From Streptomyces sp. SLBN-118 (lineage in GTDB: Bacteria > Actinomycetota > Actinomycetes > Streptomycetales > Streptomycetaceae), in contig NZ_VFNP01000002.1 in assembly GCF_006715635.1 (NCBI RefSeq), forward strand, positions 1,302,001-1,366,000: 64,000 nt of DNA. Direction: 5' to 3'. The notes under the pieces are model-generated. The model was given only the letters and a program-made list of their open reading frames with translations, was not told where the DNA came from and did not search any database. This document shows positions 46,090 to 54,565 of this stretch, in pieces. The position numbers were made by a program, and so were the translations under genes. The stretch's first letter is position 1, and each line of letters begins with the position of its first letter.

Positions 46090-46854
46090 ATGGCGAAGAA
46101 CATCCAGTCACTCGAGCGGGCAGCCGCCATGCTGCGACTGCTCGCGGGCGGGGAACGTCGGCTCGGCCTGTCCGACATCGCGTCCTCGCTGGACCTGGCC
46201 AAGGGCACAGCCCATGGCATTCTGCGCACACTCCAGGCCGAGGGCTTCGTCGAACAGGACCCCGCATCGGGCCGCTACCAGCTGGGGGCCGAACTCCTCC
46301 GGCTCGGCAACAGCTATCTGGACGTCCACGAGCTGCGCGCCCGCGCCCTGGTCTGGACGGACGACCTGGCCCGCTCCAGCGGCGAGAGCGTCCATCTCGG
46401 GGTGCTGCACCAGCACGGCGTCCTCATCGTCCACCATGTCTTCCGGCCCGACGACAGCCGCCAGGTCCTGGAGGTGGGAGCCATGCAGCCCCTGCACTCC
46501 ACGGCACTGGGCAAGGTGCTCTCCGCCTACGACCCCGTGGCACACACCGAAGCGCTCGAAGTGGAGCGCAAGGCCTTCACTCCGCGGACCGTGACGGGCC
46601 TCGCCGAGTTCGAGCTGGTCCTCGACCACACCCGCGCCCGGGGCTGGGCGGCCGACGTGGAGGAGACCTGGGAAGGCGTCGCCTCGGTGGCCGCTCCCAT
46701 CCACGACCGGCGCCGGATGCCGGTCGGGGCGGTGGCCATCACGGGCGCCGTCGAGCGGGTGTGTGAGGGCTCCGAGCTCCGGTCCGAGCTGGTCGCCGCG
46801 GTGCGGGACTGTGCCCGCGCGGTTTCCCGTGATCTTGGTGCCGGGCGCTTCTGA
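46090..46854 (+). CDS. gylR: Glycerol operon regulator GylR (IclR family)
   Basis: 254 aa from the ATG at 46090. An N-terminal winged helix (SLERAAAMLRLLAGGERRLG, LAKGTAHGILRTLQAEGFVE) precedes an IclR effector domain (VHLGVLHQHGVLIVHHVFRP, MQPLHSTALGKVLSAYDPVA). In S. coelicolor GylR represses glycerol catabolic genes and responds to glycerol-3-phosphate. It lies upstream of glpF-glpK-glpD on the same strand and divergent from metH. Box-like motifs precede it and glpF. Confidence 0.95.
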   Translation: MAKNIQSLERAAAMLRLLAGGERRLGLSDIASSLDLAKGTAHGILRTLQAEGFVEQDPASGRYQLGAELLRLGNSYLDVHELRARALVWTDDLARSSGESVHLGVLHQHGVLIVHHVFRPDDSRQVLEVGAMQPLHSTALGKVLSAYDPVAHTEALEVERKAFTPRTVTGLAEFELVLDHTRARGWAADVEETWEGVASVAAPIHDRRRMPVGAVAITGAVERVCEGSELRSELVAAVRDCARAVSRDLGAGRF

Positions 46855-46942
46855 GGCTTTTGTCGCATCATCGGTAACGATCGCGTTTCCGCCCGCCGAA
46901 CCCTTGACGCCACGTTTACGTGGAGCAAAACTTCCGTGCATC

Positions 46943-46959
46943 GGTCGGCATTGCCGAAC
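46943..46959. promoter_or_regulatory. GylR-box candidate upstream of glpF
   Basis: GGTCGGCATTGCCGAAC contains a perfect TCGGCA-T-TGCCGA dyad (46945-46957) and matches the two gylR-promoter motifs. It lies 124 bp before the glpF start, within the promoter of the glp operon. Confidence 0.68.
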
Positions 46960-47082
46960 ACCTACCGGCAATACACGTTAGAGTGTCGCAATGCCAGGGC
47001 CGGCAAAGCCCTCACCTGAGGGCACGAACCACCGGAGGGACCCGGGGTTCGGTTCCCTGGACGAAGGACAAAGGAGTCGCGG

Positions 47083-47871
47083 GTGTCCAACTCCGACATC
47101 TTCATCGGCGAACTCATTGGTACCGCCGTACTCATCCTGCTCGGCGGCGGCGTGGTCGCCGCAGTCGTACTCAAGCGCTCGAAGGCGCAGAACGCCGGCT
47201 GGCTGGCGATCACCTTCGGGTGGGGCTTCGCGGTCATGATCGCGGTCTACATGACGGGCACACTGTCCGGCGCCCACCTGAACCCGGCTGTCACCGTCGG
47301 TATCGCGATCAAGGACAGCGACTGGAGCCACGTTCCGGTCTACATCGCCGGACAGATGGCCGGCGCCATGCTCGGTGCCGCCCTGGTCTGGATCGCGTAC
47401 TACGGACAGTTCCGGGCCCACCTCACGGACCCGGAGATCCTCGCCGCGCCTCCGCACGAGGAAGGCCTGGTCACCGAAGAGGCCGCACCCAAGGCCGGAC
47501 CGGTGCTCGGCGTGTTCTCCACCGGACCCGAGATCCGCGTGGTGTGGCAGAACCTGGCCACCGAGATCATCGGCACCGCCGTGCTGGTGCTCGCGGTACT
47601 GACGCAGGGCCTCAACGACAGCGGCAAGGGTCTGGGCGTCATCGGCGCACTGATCGTCGCGTTCACCGTCGTCGGCATCGGCCTCTCGCTCGGCGGCCCG
47701 ACCGGCTACGCCATCAACCCCGCCCGTGACCTTGGTCCGCGCATCGTTCACGCCCTGCTGCCGCTGCCCAACAAGGGCGGCTCGGACTGGGGCTACGCCT
47801 GGATCCCGGTCGTCGGCCCGCTGGTCGGCGGAGCCCTCGCGGCAGGTATCTACAACCTCGCGTTCGCCTAA
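47083..47871 (+). CDS. glpF: Glycerol uptake facilitator (aquaglyceroporin)
   Basis: 262 aa from a GTG with AAGGAG upstream. Six membrane helices and the two half-helix NPA boxes, [20 protein letters not shown] and [20 protein letters not shown], the latter followed by the glycerol-channel Asp (NPARD). A hydrophilic insert of about 45 residues ([20 protein letters not shown] and onward) lies between the halves. It lets glycerol diffuse into the cell for GlpK. First gene of the operon glpF-glpK-glpD. Confidence 0.96.
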   Translation: MSNSDIFIGELIGTAVLILLGGGVVAAVVLKRSKAQNAGWLAITFGWGFAVMIAVYMTGTLSGAHLNPAVTVGIAIKDSDWSHVPVYIAGQMAGAMLGAALVWIAYYGQFRAHLTDPEILAAPPHEEGLVTEEAAPKAGPVLGVFSTGPEIRVVWQNLATEIIGTAVLVLAVLTQGLNDSGKGLGVIGALIVAFTVVGIGLSLGGPTGYAINPARDLGPRIVHALLPLPNKGGSDWGYAWIPVVGPLVGGALAAGIYNLAFA

Positions 47872-47901
47872 GCCCTCCCTTCGATCTCGCAGGAGAACCC
47901 C

Positions 47902-49437
47902 GTGACCGACGCACACACCACCGGCCCGTTCATCGCGGCCATCGACCAGGGCACCACCTCCAGCCGCTGCATCGTCTTCGACACCGACGGGCGCATCGTC
48001 TCCGTCGACCAGAAGGAGCACGAGCAGATCTTCCCGAAGCCGGGCTGGGTGGAGCACAACGCCGCCGAGATCTGGACCAACGTCCAGGAAGTTGTCGACA
48101 GCGCCGTCGCGAAGGCCGGCATCACCGCCGCCGACGTCAAGGCCATCGGCATCACCAACCAGCGCGAGACCACCGTTCTGTGGGACAAGAACACCGGCGA
48201 GCCGGTGCACAACGCTCTCGTCTGGCAGGACACCCGTACCGACGCGCTCTGCAAGGAGCTCGGCCGCAACGTCGGCCAGGACCGCTTCCGGCGCGAGACG
48301 GGCCTTCCCCTCGCCTCGTACTTCGCCGGACCGAAGATCCGCTGGCTGCTCGACAACGTCGAGGGCCTGCGCGAGCGCGCCGAGCGTGGCGAGATCCTCT
48401 TCGGGACGATGGACTCGTGGGTCATCTGGAACCTGACCGGCGGCGTCGACGGCGGCCACCACGTCACCGACGTCACCAACGCCTCGCGCACCATGCTGAT
48501 GAACCTGCAGACCCTCGACTGGGACGAGAAGATCCTCCGGTCGATGGACGTCCCGGCCGCGGTGCTGCCGGAGATCCGTTCCTCCGCCGAGGTGTACGGA
48601 GTCGCCAAGAGCGGCTCGCTCGCCGGTGTGCCGGTCGCCTCGGCGCTCGGCGACCAGCAGGCGGCGCTGTTCGGCCAGACCTGCTTCTCCGAGGGCGAGG
48701 CCAAGTCCACCTACGGCACTGGCACCTTCATGCTGATGAACACCGGTCACGAGCCCGTCAACTCCTACAACGGCCTGCTGACGACGGTTGGTTACCGGAT
48801 CGGCGACCAGCCTCCTGTGTACGCGCTGGAGGGCTCCATCGCCGTCACCGGTTCGCTGGTGCAGTGGATGCGCGACCAGATGGGCCTGATCAGCACTGCC
48901 GCGGAGATCGAGACACTCGCACTGAGCGTCGAGGACAACGGCGGCGCCTACTTCGTGCCGGCCTTCTCGGGCCTGTTCGCGCCGTACTGGCGTGACGACG
49001 CCCGCGGTGTGATCGCCGGTCTGACCCGCTATGTCACCAAGGCTCACATCGCGCGTGCCGTGCTCGAGGCCACGGCCTGGCAGACCCGCGAGATCAGTGA
49101 CGCCATGACCAAGGACTCCGGCGTCGAGCTGACCGCGCTCAAGGTCGACGGCGGCATGACCTCCAACAACCTGCTGATGCAGACCCTCTCGGACTTCCTG
49201 GACGCACCGGTGGTGCGCCCGATGGTCGCCGAGACGACCTGCCTCGGCGCTGCCTACGCCGCCGGTCTGGCCGTCGGCTACTGGCCGGACACCGACGCGC
49301 TGCGTGCCAACTGGCGCCGTGCCGCCGAGTGGACCCCCCACATGGAAGCGGACCAAAGGGACCGCGAGTACAAGAGCTGGCTCAAGGCCGTCGAGCGGAC
49401 CATGGGCTGGCTCGAAGACGACGCTGACGAGGAGTAA
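47902..49437 (+). CDS. glpK: Glycerol kinase
   Basis: 511 aa from a GTG with AGGAG upstream, 30 bp behind glpF. FGGY-family signatures: [20 protein letters not shown] at the phosphate-binding loop, [20 protein letters not shown], and the C-terminal [20 protein letters not shown]. It phosphorylates glycerol to sn-glycerol-3-phosphate, which also induces the regulon. The glpD start lies 6 bp downstream, so all three genes are one transcript. Confidence 0.97.
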   Translation: MTDAHTTGPFIAAIDQGTTSSRCIVFDTDGRIVSVDQKEHEQIFPKPGWVEHNAAEIWTNVQEVVDSAVAKAGITAADVKAIGITNQRETTVLWDKNTGEPVHNALVWQDTRTDALCKELGRNVGQDRFRRETGLPLASYFAGPKIRWLLDNVEGLRERAERGEILFGTMDSWVIWNLTGGVDGGHHVTDVTNASRTMLMNLQTLDWDEKILRSMDVPAAVLPEIRSSAEVYGVAKSGSLAGVPVASALGDQQAALFGQTCFSEGEAKSTYGTGTFMLMNTGHEPVNSYNGLLTTVGYRIGDQPPVYALEGSIAVTGSLVQWMRDQMGLISTAAEIETLALSVEDNGGAYFVPAFSGLFAPYWRDDARGVIAGLTRYVTKAHIARAVLEATAWQTREISDAMTKDSGVELTALKVDGGMTSNNLLMQTLSDFLDAPVVRPMVAETTCLGAAYAAGLAVGYWPDTDALRANWRRAAEWTPHMEADQRDREYKSWLKAVERTMGWLEDDADEE

Positions 49438-49443
49438 TACGAG

Positions 49444-51048
49444 ATGACCACCCTGCAGAGCGTCCCCGCCCTGGGGACGCACCCGGCCTCCGGCTCAGTT
49501 CCGGGCCGCGCCGAGACTCGGGAGCAGCTTTCCAAGGCGACATTCGATCTCCTGGTGATCGGCGGCGGCATCCTGGGCATCTCCACCGCCTGGCATGCGG
49601 CGCAGTCCGGGCTGCGGGTGGCTCTGGTGGACGCCGGCGACTTCGCCGGCGCCACCTCCTCGGCCTCCTCCAAGCTCCTCCACGGCGGTCTGCGCTATCT
49701 GCAGACCGGCGCGGTGAAGCTGGTCGCGGAGAACCACTTCGAACGGCGCGCGGTCTCTCGCCAGGTGGCTCCCCACCTGGCGAACCCGCTCACCTTCTAT
49801 CTGCCCGTCTACAAGGGCGGACCGCACGGCGCGGCCAAGCTCGGCGCGGGCGTCTTCGCCTACTCCGCGCTCTCCGCGTTCGGCGACGGCGTCGGCCATG
49901 TCATCAGCGCGTCCAAGGCGCAGCGTGACGTTCCCGAGCTGCGCACGGAGAAACTGAAGGCCGTTGCCGTGTACGGCGACGACCAGATGAACGACTCCCG
50001 GATGGCGCTGATGACGGTCCGCGCGGCCGTTCAGTCCGGCGCCACGGTTCTCAACCACGCCGAGGTCACCGGGCTGCGCTTCACCAAGGGCCGGGTGACG
50101 GGCGCGGAGCTCAAGGACCGCACGGACGGCACCGAGTTCGGTGTCAGCGCGCGGCTCGTACTCAACGCCACCGGTCCCTGGGTCGACCACCTGCGCCGGA
50201 TGGAGGACCCGAACGCGGCGCCGTCCATCCGTCTGTCCAAGGGCGCGCACCTGGTGCTCAAGCGCACCTCGCCCTGGAAGGCCGCGCTGGCGACCCCGAT
50301 AGACAAGTACCGCATCACCTTCGCCCTCCCCTGGGAGGACATGCTGCTGCTCGGCACCACCGACGAGGAGTACGAGGGCGACCCGGCGGATGTCGCCGTC
50401 AACGACAAGGACGTCACGCAGATCCTGGACGAGGCCGCGTTCTCCATCCGCGACCAGCAGCTGTCCAGGGACCTGATCACGTACTCCTTCGCGGGTCTGC
50501 GGGTGCTGCCCGGCGGGCCGGGCGACACCTCCAAGGCCAAGCGCGAGACGGTCGTCACCGAGGGCCGCGCGGGCATGCTGTCGGTGGCCGGCGGCAAGTG
50601 GACGACCTTCCGCCACATCGGCCGTACGGTGATGAACAAGCTGGCCGCCCTGCCCGGGCAGCCGCTGGCCGAGGACATGGAGCCGATCTCGCGGCTGCCG
50701 AAGAAGCTCCCGCTGCCCGGTATCGCCAACCCGAACGCGGTCGCGCACCGGCTGCTGGTGGACGGCGGGACCCCGGGCCCGCGGATGGCCGCGGACACCG
50801 CGCGCCACCTCGCCACGCACTACGGCTCGCTCTCCTTCGACATCGCGCGGCTCGCCAACGACGACCCGGCGCTGGCGGAGCGCATCCACCCGGACGCGCC
50901 GGAGATCTGGGCGCAGGTCGTGTACGCCCGTGACCACGAGTGGGCCGAGACGGCCGACGATGTGCTGCGCCGTCGCACGACGCTGACGATCCGCGGTCTC
51001 GCGACGGACGAGATCCGGGGCAAGGTCGAGGATCTGCTCGGCAAGTAA
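49444..51048 (+). CDS. glpD: Glycerol-3-phosphate dehydrogenase (FAD, aerobic)
   Basis: 534 aa. The N-terminal dinucleotide-binding motif FDLLVIGGGILGISTAWHAA and the family signature SASSKLLHGGLRYLQTGAVK are followed by a DAO-type substrate domain and a C-terminal helical domain. It oxidises glycerol-3-phosphate to dihydroxyacetone phosphate and passes electrons to the quinone pool at the membrane. Last gene of the operon, followed by a hairpin. Confidence 0.97.
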   Translation: MTTLQSVPALGTHPASGSVPGRAETREQLSKATFDLLVIGGGILGISTAWHAAQSGLRVALVDAGDFAGATSSASSKLLHGGLRYLQTGAVKLVAENHFERRAVSRQVAPHLANPLTFYLPVYKGGPHGAAKLGAGVFAYSALSAFGDGVGHVISASKAQRDVPELRTEKLKAVAVYGDDQMNDSRMALMTVRAAVQSGATVLNHAEVTGLRFTKGRVTGAELKDRTDGTEFGVSARLVLNATGPWVDHLRRMEDPNAAPSIRLSKGAHLVLKRTSPWKAALATPIDKYRITFALPWEDMLLLGTTDEEYEGDPADVAVNDKDVTQILDEAAFSIRDQQLSRDLITYSFAGLRVLPGGPGDTSKAKRETVVTEGRAGMLSVAGGKWTTFRHIGRTVMNKLAALPGQPLAEDMEPISRLPKKLPLPGIANPNAVAHRLLVDGGTPGPRMAADTARHLATHYGSLSFDIARLANDDPALAERIHPDAPEIWAQVVYARDHEWAETADDVLRRRTTLTIRGLATDEIRGKVEDLLGK

Positions 51049-51057
51049 GGCAGCTTG

Positions 51058-51091
51058 GTAAGGGGCAGTCGCGTTGGCGGCCGCCCCTTAC
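51058..51091 (+). terminator. Hairpin downstream of glpD
   Basis: GTAAGGGGC (51058-51066) pairs perfectly with GCCCCTTAC (51083-51091) across 16 nt, 9 bp beyond the glpD stop. Confidence 0.7.
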
Positions 51092-51123
51092 GCATGCCCC
51101 CTGGGGGACGCATAATGGGGCCG

Positions 51124-51138
51124 ATACATCGGATGTAT
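51124..51138. promoter_or_regulatory. GntR/FadR-type operator ATACATCGGATGTAT
   Basis: A perfect palindrome of two ATACATC arms around G, 12 bp before the start of the FadR-type regulator and overlapping the region before its ribosome binding site. This is a typical autoregulatory operator for the family. A similar ATACGTCGGATG lies at 52085-52096 on the other strand. Confidence 0.85.
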
Positions 51139-51149
51139 GGAGGTCACCC

Positions 51150-51821
51150 ATGGCCGTGACCGACGAGGCCATCGAGAAGATCAAGGGCATGATCGTCTCG
51201 GGTGCGCTGCGCCCCGGCGACCGCCTCCCCAAGGAGAGCGAACTCGCCGCCGGGCTGGGCCTGTCCCGCAATTCGCTGCGCGAGGCGGTGCGCGCGCTGT
51301 CACTGATCCGCATTCTCGATGTGCGGCAGGGCGACGGTACGTATGTCACCAGCCTGGACCCGCAGTTGCTGCTCGAGGCGCTGAGCTTCGTCGTGGACTT
51401 CCACCGGGACGACACGGTGCTGGAGTTCCTGGCCGTGCGCCGCATCCTGGAGCCGGCCGCCACGGCGATGGCCGCGACGCGGATCAGCGAGAGCGAGCTG
51501 GACGTACTGAGCGCACAGTTGGACGCGATCGGGCCGCAGCCCTCGGTTGAGGAGCTGGTCGCCGCGGACCTCGAATTCCACCGCGGCATCGCGCAGTCAT
51601 CGGGCAATTCGGTGCTCTGCTCGCTGCTGGACGGCATCTCCGGCCCGACCACCCGGGCCCGTGTCTGGCGCGGCCTGACCCAACAGGACGCGGTCGGCCG
51701 CACGCTCCACGAACACCGGGCGATTGTGGCGGCGCTGCGGGACCGGGACGGGGAGGCGGCGAGGTCATGGGCGACGGTGCATATCGCCAGCGTGGAGCAG
51801 TGGCTGAGATCCACGCTGTAG
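51150..51821 (+). CDS. FadR/GntR family transcriptional regulator
   Basis: 223 aa from the ATG at 51150 with GGAGG upstream. Winged helix: TDEAIEKIKGMIVSGALRPG, LPKESELAAGLGLSRNSLRE. The C-terminal FCD domain is helical, with Asp/His metal-ligand candidates (ADLEFHRGIAQSSGNSVLCS, LHEHRAIVAALRDRDG). It should bind the palindrome at its own promoter and a related site before the vanished gene represented by the dehydrogenase stump downstream. The ligand, perhaps a sugar acid, is unknown. Confidence 0.92.
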   Translation: MAVTDEAIEKIKGMIVSGALRPGDRLPKESELAAGLGLSRNSLREAVRALSLIRILDVRQGDGTYVTSLDPQLLLEALSFVVDFHRDDTVLEFLAVRRILEPAATAMAATRISESELDVLSAQLDAIGPQPSVEELVAADLEFHRGIAQSSGNSVLCSLLDGISGPTTRARVWRGLTQQDAVGRTLHEHRAIVAALRDRDGEAARSWATVHIASVEQWLRSTL

Positions 51822-51879
51822 GCCGATGCGGCGGCCGTTGTCCCGCCCCGCCGAACAAGCCGCCGCAGGCGCACCCCCC

Positions 51880-52041
51880 TCACCGCAGCCCGAACCGCCG
51901 GCGTAGTCCCTGCATTCCGCCGTCGACCGCGGGCGCCGTTCCCGTGACGGCCGCCGCCGAAGGGTTCGCGAGATACGCGACGGCGGCCGCGACCTCGTCC
52001 GCCGAGACCAGCCGTCCGATCGGCTGGGGGGACGGTCCGGC
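51880..52041 (-). pseudogene. 3' remnant of a short-chain dehydrogenase/reductase gene
   Basis: The reverse strand reads 54 codons to a TGA at 51880-51882, beginning about PQPIGRLVSADEVAAAVAYL and continuing with NPSAAAVTGTAPAVDGGMQG. This is the C-terminal end of classical SDRs: the RLVxxDEVA segment, then the SAAAVTGTAPAVDGG end. The catalytic Tyr-x3-Lys, Ser and the N-terminal nucleotide fold are absent, and an in-frame TGA (52042-52044) stops it upstream. A deletion has removed the rest. The convergent FadR-type gene was probably its regulator. Confidence 0.8.
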
Positions 52042-52084
52042 TCATGCGCACACCCCACGGGCAGAACATCGGACCTCTGTTGGT

Positions 52085-52096
52085 CATCCGACGTAT
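52085..52096 (-). promoter_or_regulatory. FadR-like operator relict before the SDR stump
   Basis: On the reverse strand ATACGTCGGATG matches 11 of 12 bases of the palindrome in front of the FadR-type gene. It lies 40 bp upstream of an ATG (52045) that runs into the SDR remnant region. It looks like the surviving promoter of the deleted gene. Confidence 0.55.
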
Positions 52097-52299
52097 AGCG
52101 CCGCTCACGCGCCATCGTCCAGGTCCAGGACGAAATTCGGGTGCACAGCTCGGATGAATCGAGGCGTGAGTGCGGGGGCTCTCCGACGCATGCCCGACAG
52201 AGCGGAAGTTCACCCTGCCGTGCACGGGGGCTGCGGCCGGGCCCCAGGTAAGCCGTAAGGTTGGGGCGTACGAAAGGGAACTTCGGAAGGAGGCACTGG

Positions 52300-53292
52300 G
52301 TGATCGAGCTCGAGGGGGTACCCGAGCTGATCGACCCGGTCATGGTGGCCGCGTTCGAGGGCTGGAACGACGCCGGCGACGCCGCCTCCACCGCGGTCGC
52401 ACACCTGGACCGGGAGTGGAAAGGCGAGGTGTTCGCGGCGCTCGACGCCGAGGACTACTACGACTTCCAGGTCAACCGTCCCACCGTGTGGCTGGACGGC
52501 GGGGTACGGAAGATCACCTGGCCCACCACCCGGCTCTCCGTGGTCCGCATCGGCGGCGAGAAGCCGCGCGACCTGGTGCTCGTGCGCGGCATCGAGCCGT
52601 CCATGCGCTGGCGCTCGTTCTGCAACGAGATCCTGGGCTTCGCGCATGAGCTGTGCGTCGAGATGGTGGTGATTCTGGGCGCGCTGCTCGGCGACACGCC
52701 GCACACCCGGCCGGTGCCGGTCAGCGGGATCACCTCGGACCCGGATCTGGCGAGGACCATGGATCTGGAGGAGACCAGATACGAGGGTCCGACCGGGATC
52801 GTCGGCATTCTCCAGGAGGCCTGCACACACGCGGGTGTTCCGGCGGTGAGCCTGTGGGCCGCGGTGCCGCACTATGTGTCGCAACCGCCCAACCCCAAGG
52901 CGACGCTGGCGCTGCTCAACCGCCTGGAGGACCTGATCGGCCTGCGGATCCCGCTGGGCGAACTGCCCGAGGACGCACGGGCGTGGCAGCTCGGCGTGGA
53001 CCAACTGGCCGCCGAGGACAGCGAAGTGGCCGAATACGTCCAGACGCTGGAGGAGGCGCGGGACACCGCGGAGCTTCCCGAGGCCACGGGCGAGGCGATC
53101 GCCCGCGAATTCGAACGGTATCTTCGGCGGCGCGACGGTGGTCCGGGGCATGCGACCGACGGCGGCGAGGGCAGTTCGTATCTGCGCGACACCTCAAGCG
53201 GGCGCGCCCGTCCGCCGATGCCGCCCCGTACGGAGCCCGATGCCGATGCGGACAGCGATACCGGCGACGAGGACGATTCGTCGGAGGACTGA
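52300..53292 (+). CDS. parJ: PAC2-family protein, ParJ orthologue
   Basis: 330 aa from a GTG at 52300 with AAGGAGG upstream. PAC2 (DUF75) fold: VPELIDPVMVAAFEGWNDAG, IGGEKPRDLVLVRGIEPSMR, VVILGALLGDTPHTRPVPVS and VPAVSLWAAVPHYVSQPPNP. The C-terminal 60 residues are disordered and acidic. The family includes proteasome-assembly chaperones. The S. coelicolor member at this place in the order (SCO1662, ParJ) was reported to bind ParA and influence chromosome segregation during sporulation. The orthology rests on synteny after glpD and before mshC. Confidence 0.8.
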   Translation: MIELEGVPELIDPVMVAAFEGWNDAGDAASTAVAHLDREWKGEVFAALDAEDYYDFQVNRPTVWLDGGVRKITWPTTRLSVVRIGGEKPRDLVLVRGIEPSMRWRSFCNEILGFAHELCVEMVVILGALLGDTPHTRPVPVSGITSDPDLARTMDLEETRYEGPTGIVGILQEACTHAGVPAVSLWAAVPHYVSQPPNPKATLALLNRLEDLIGLRIPLGELPEDARAWQLGVDQLAAEDSEVAEYVQTLEEARDTAELPEATGEAIAREFERYLRRRDGGPGHATDGGEGSSYLRDTSSGRARPPMPPRTEPDADADSDTGDEDDSSED

Positions 53293-53306
53293 GTACGGAA
53301 CGGAGA

Positions 53307-53339
53307 AGCGGGGCGGCACCGGTGCGGTGCCGCCCCGCT
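53307..53339. terminator. Bidirectional terminator after parJ
   Basis: AGCGGGGCGGCACC (53307-53320) pairs perfectly with 53326-53339 over GGTGC between convergent stop codons, followed by CTTGT. Confidence 0.9.
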
Positions 53340-53350
53340 CTTGTCAGGGT

Positions 53351-54316
53351 TCAGATCTGATCCACCGCCACCGCTTCGTACGTCGTGTCGGGCTTGGGCT
53401 CCACATCGAAGCGGGCGTTGGGCAGATAGACACGGTCGCCCCATGCCGCAGCCGTGGTGGGGATCTTGAAGCGTGGATCGGTGATGCGCGCGATCGCCGT
53501 GCCGCGGGTGCCGGACTCGTTGAGCCGCAGCACGTCGATGGCGTTCTGCTGCTGCTGTACGACATAGAGCGTGCGGCCGAGCAGCAACAGGCCGTCCCCG
53601 TTGGGGAGTTCGATGCCCCCGATGTCGACGGTGCGGCCGATGCCAGTGCGCGGGTCGACGCGCACCAGACCACCACCGTCCGCAAAGGCATTGACCAACA
53701 ACAGTGCGCTGCCGTCCGGTGTGCGCTCGATGCCGTTGGCCGTGAAGCTCGGACCCTGCTGCCAGTCGCCCGTCAGCGGCACGGTGGTCACCGCGTCTCC
53801 CGGCTCGCCGTGCCGGTCCAGGGGGAGCCGGTAGATCTGCGCCTTGAAGGAATCCGTGAACCAGGCGGCGCCCGGAGTGAGGATCACGTCATTGACGAAG
53901 GTGCCGTCCGAGCCGACGGCGAAGGTCTTGAGCAGCCTCCCCGAGTGGACATCGGCGACCCGTATCTCCCGGCTGGGGCCGCCACTGAGGAAGAGCAGTC
54001 GCTCGCGCCGGTCGATTTTCAGTCCGATCACGGGATGAGCGGCGCCGCCGCCCTGGCTGATGACGCATCCACGGCCCGTGGCCAGGCTCGCCCGGTAGAT
54101 GTCGCCGTTCGCGATCGATCCGAAATAGGCGTACGGACTCCTTCCGATGGTGATGCCCTCGGGGTGGAATCCATTCGGCAACGGGAATTGGGCGGGCCGG
54201 CGCGCCCCGATGGATTCGGCCGCGCGGGCCACCCCCTCCAGAGGGGCGACCAGCGCCGCGCCACCGAGGGCCGCGACCGCACCGAGAACTCGTCGACGTG
54301 CTAAGGGACCGTTCAT
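53351..54316 (-). CDS. Tat-exported beta-propeller protein (SMP-30/gluconolactonase-like)
   Basis: 321 aa from the ATG at 54316 with AAGGACG upstream. N-terminal twin-arginine signal: LARRRVLGAVAALGGAALVA, then GVARAAES as likely cleavage region. The mature part has repeated blades with NG/DG turns (PLPNGFHPEGITIGRSPYAY, QQGPSFTANGIERTPDGSAL, IELPNGDGLLLLGRTLYVVQ) as in SMP-30-like six-bladed propellers. A sugar-lactone hydrolase or binding role is possible. It shares a divergent promoter region with the S8 protease gene. Confidence 0.85.
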   Translation of the reverse strand: MNGPLARRRVLGAVAALGGAALVAPLEGVARAAESIGARRPAQFPLPNGFHPEGITIGRSPYAYFGSIANGDIYRASLATGRGCVISQGGGAAHPVIGLKIDRRERLLFLSGGPSREIRVADVHSGRLLKTFAVGSDGTFVNDVILTPGAAWFTDSFKAQIYRLPLDRHGEPGDAVTTVPLTGDWQQGPSFTANGIERTPDGSALLLVNAFADGGGLVRVDPRTGIGRTVDIGGIELPNGDGLLLLGRTLYVVQQQQNAIDVLRLNESGTRGTAIARITDPRFKIPTTAAAWGDRVYLPNARFDVEPKPDTTYEAVAVDQI

Positions 54317-54407
54317 TGAGCGTCCTTCCGACACACGTTCTACAGACGCTCTCACCTCAGCACACACCACACGACTCTGCAGTGTTTGGCCGAATTGCGG
54401 CGTGACA

Positions 54408-54455
54408 TCGGCTTCAAGCCGAAATGCACGGGCTGCCCAACCAGCTTGAATTCAA
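54408..54455. promoter_or_regulatory. Palindromes in the divergent promoter before the S8 protease
   Basis: The 249-bp gap between the propeller-protein and protease genes holds a perfect 15-bp palindrome TCGGCTT-C-AAGCCGA (54408-54422) and TTGAATTCAA (54446-54455). The gap is less GC-rich than its surroundings. Both could be operators; no regulator gene is adjacent. Confidence 0.5.
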
Positions 54456-54565
54456 ACGTATTTCGCGCAAGCAGGGTGGACGGACCGGGATGGCGGTAGC
54501 AGGGTGGCCACCGACAGCACAGAGCACGGACACGGAGCACGCACCCGAAGGGAGCGGTCATCGCG

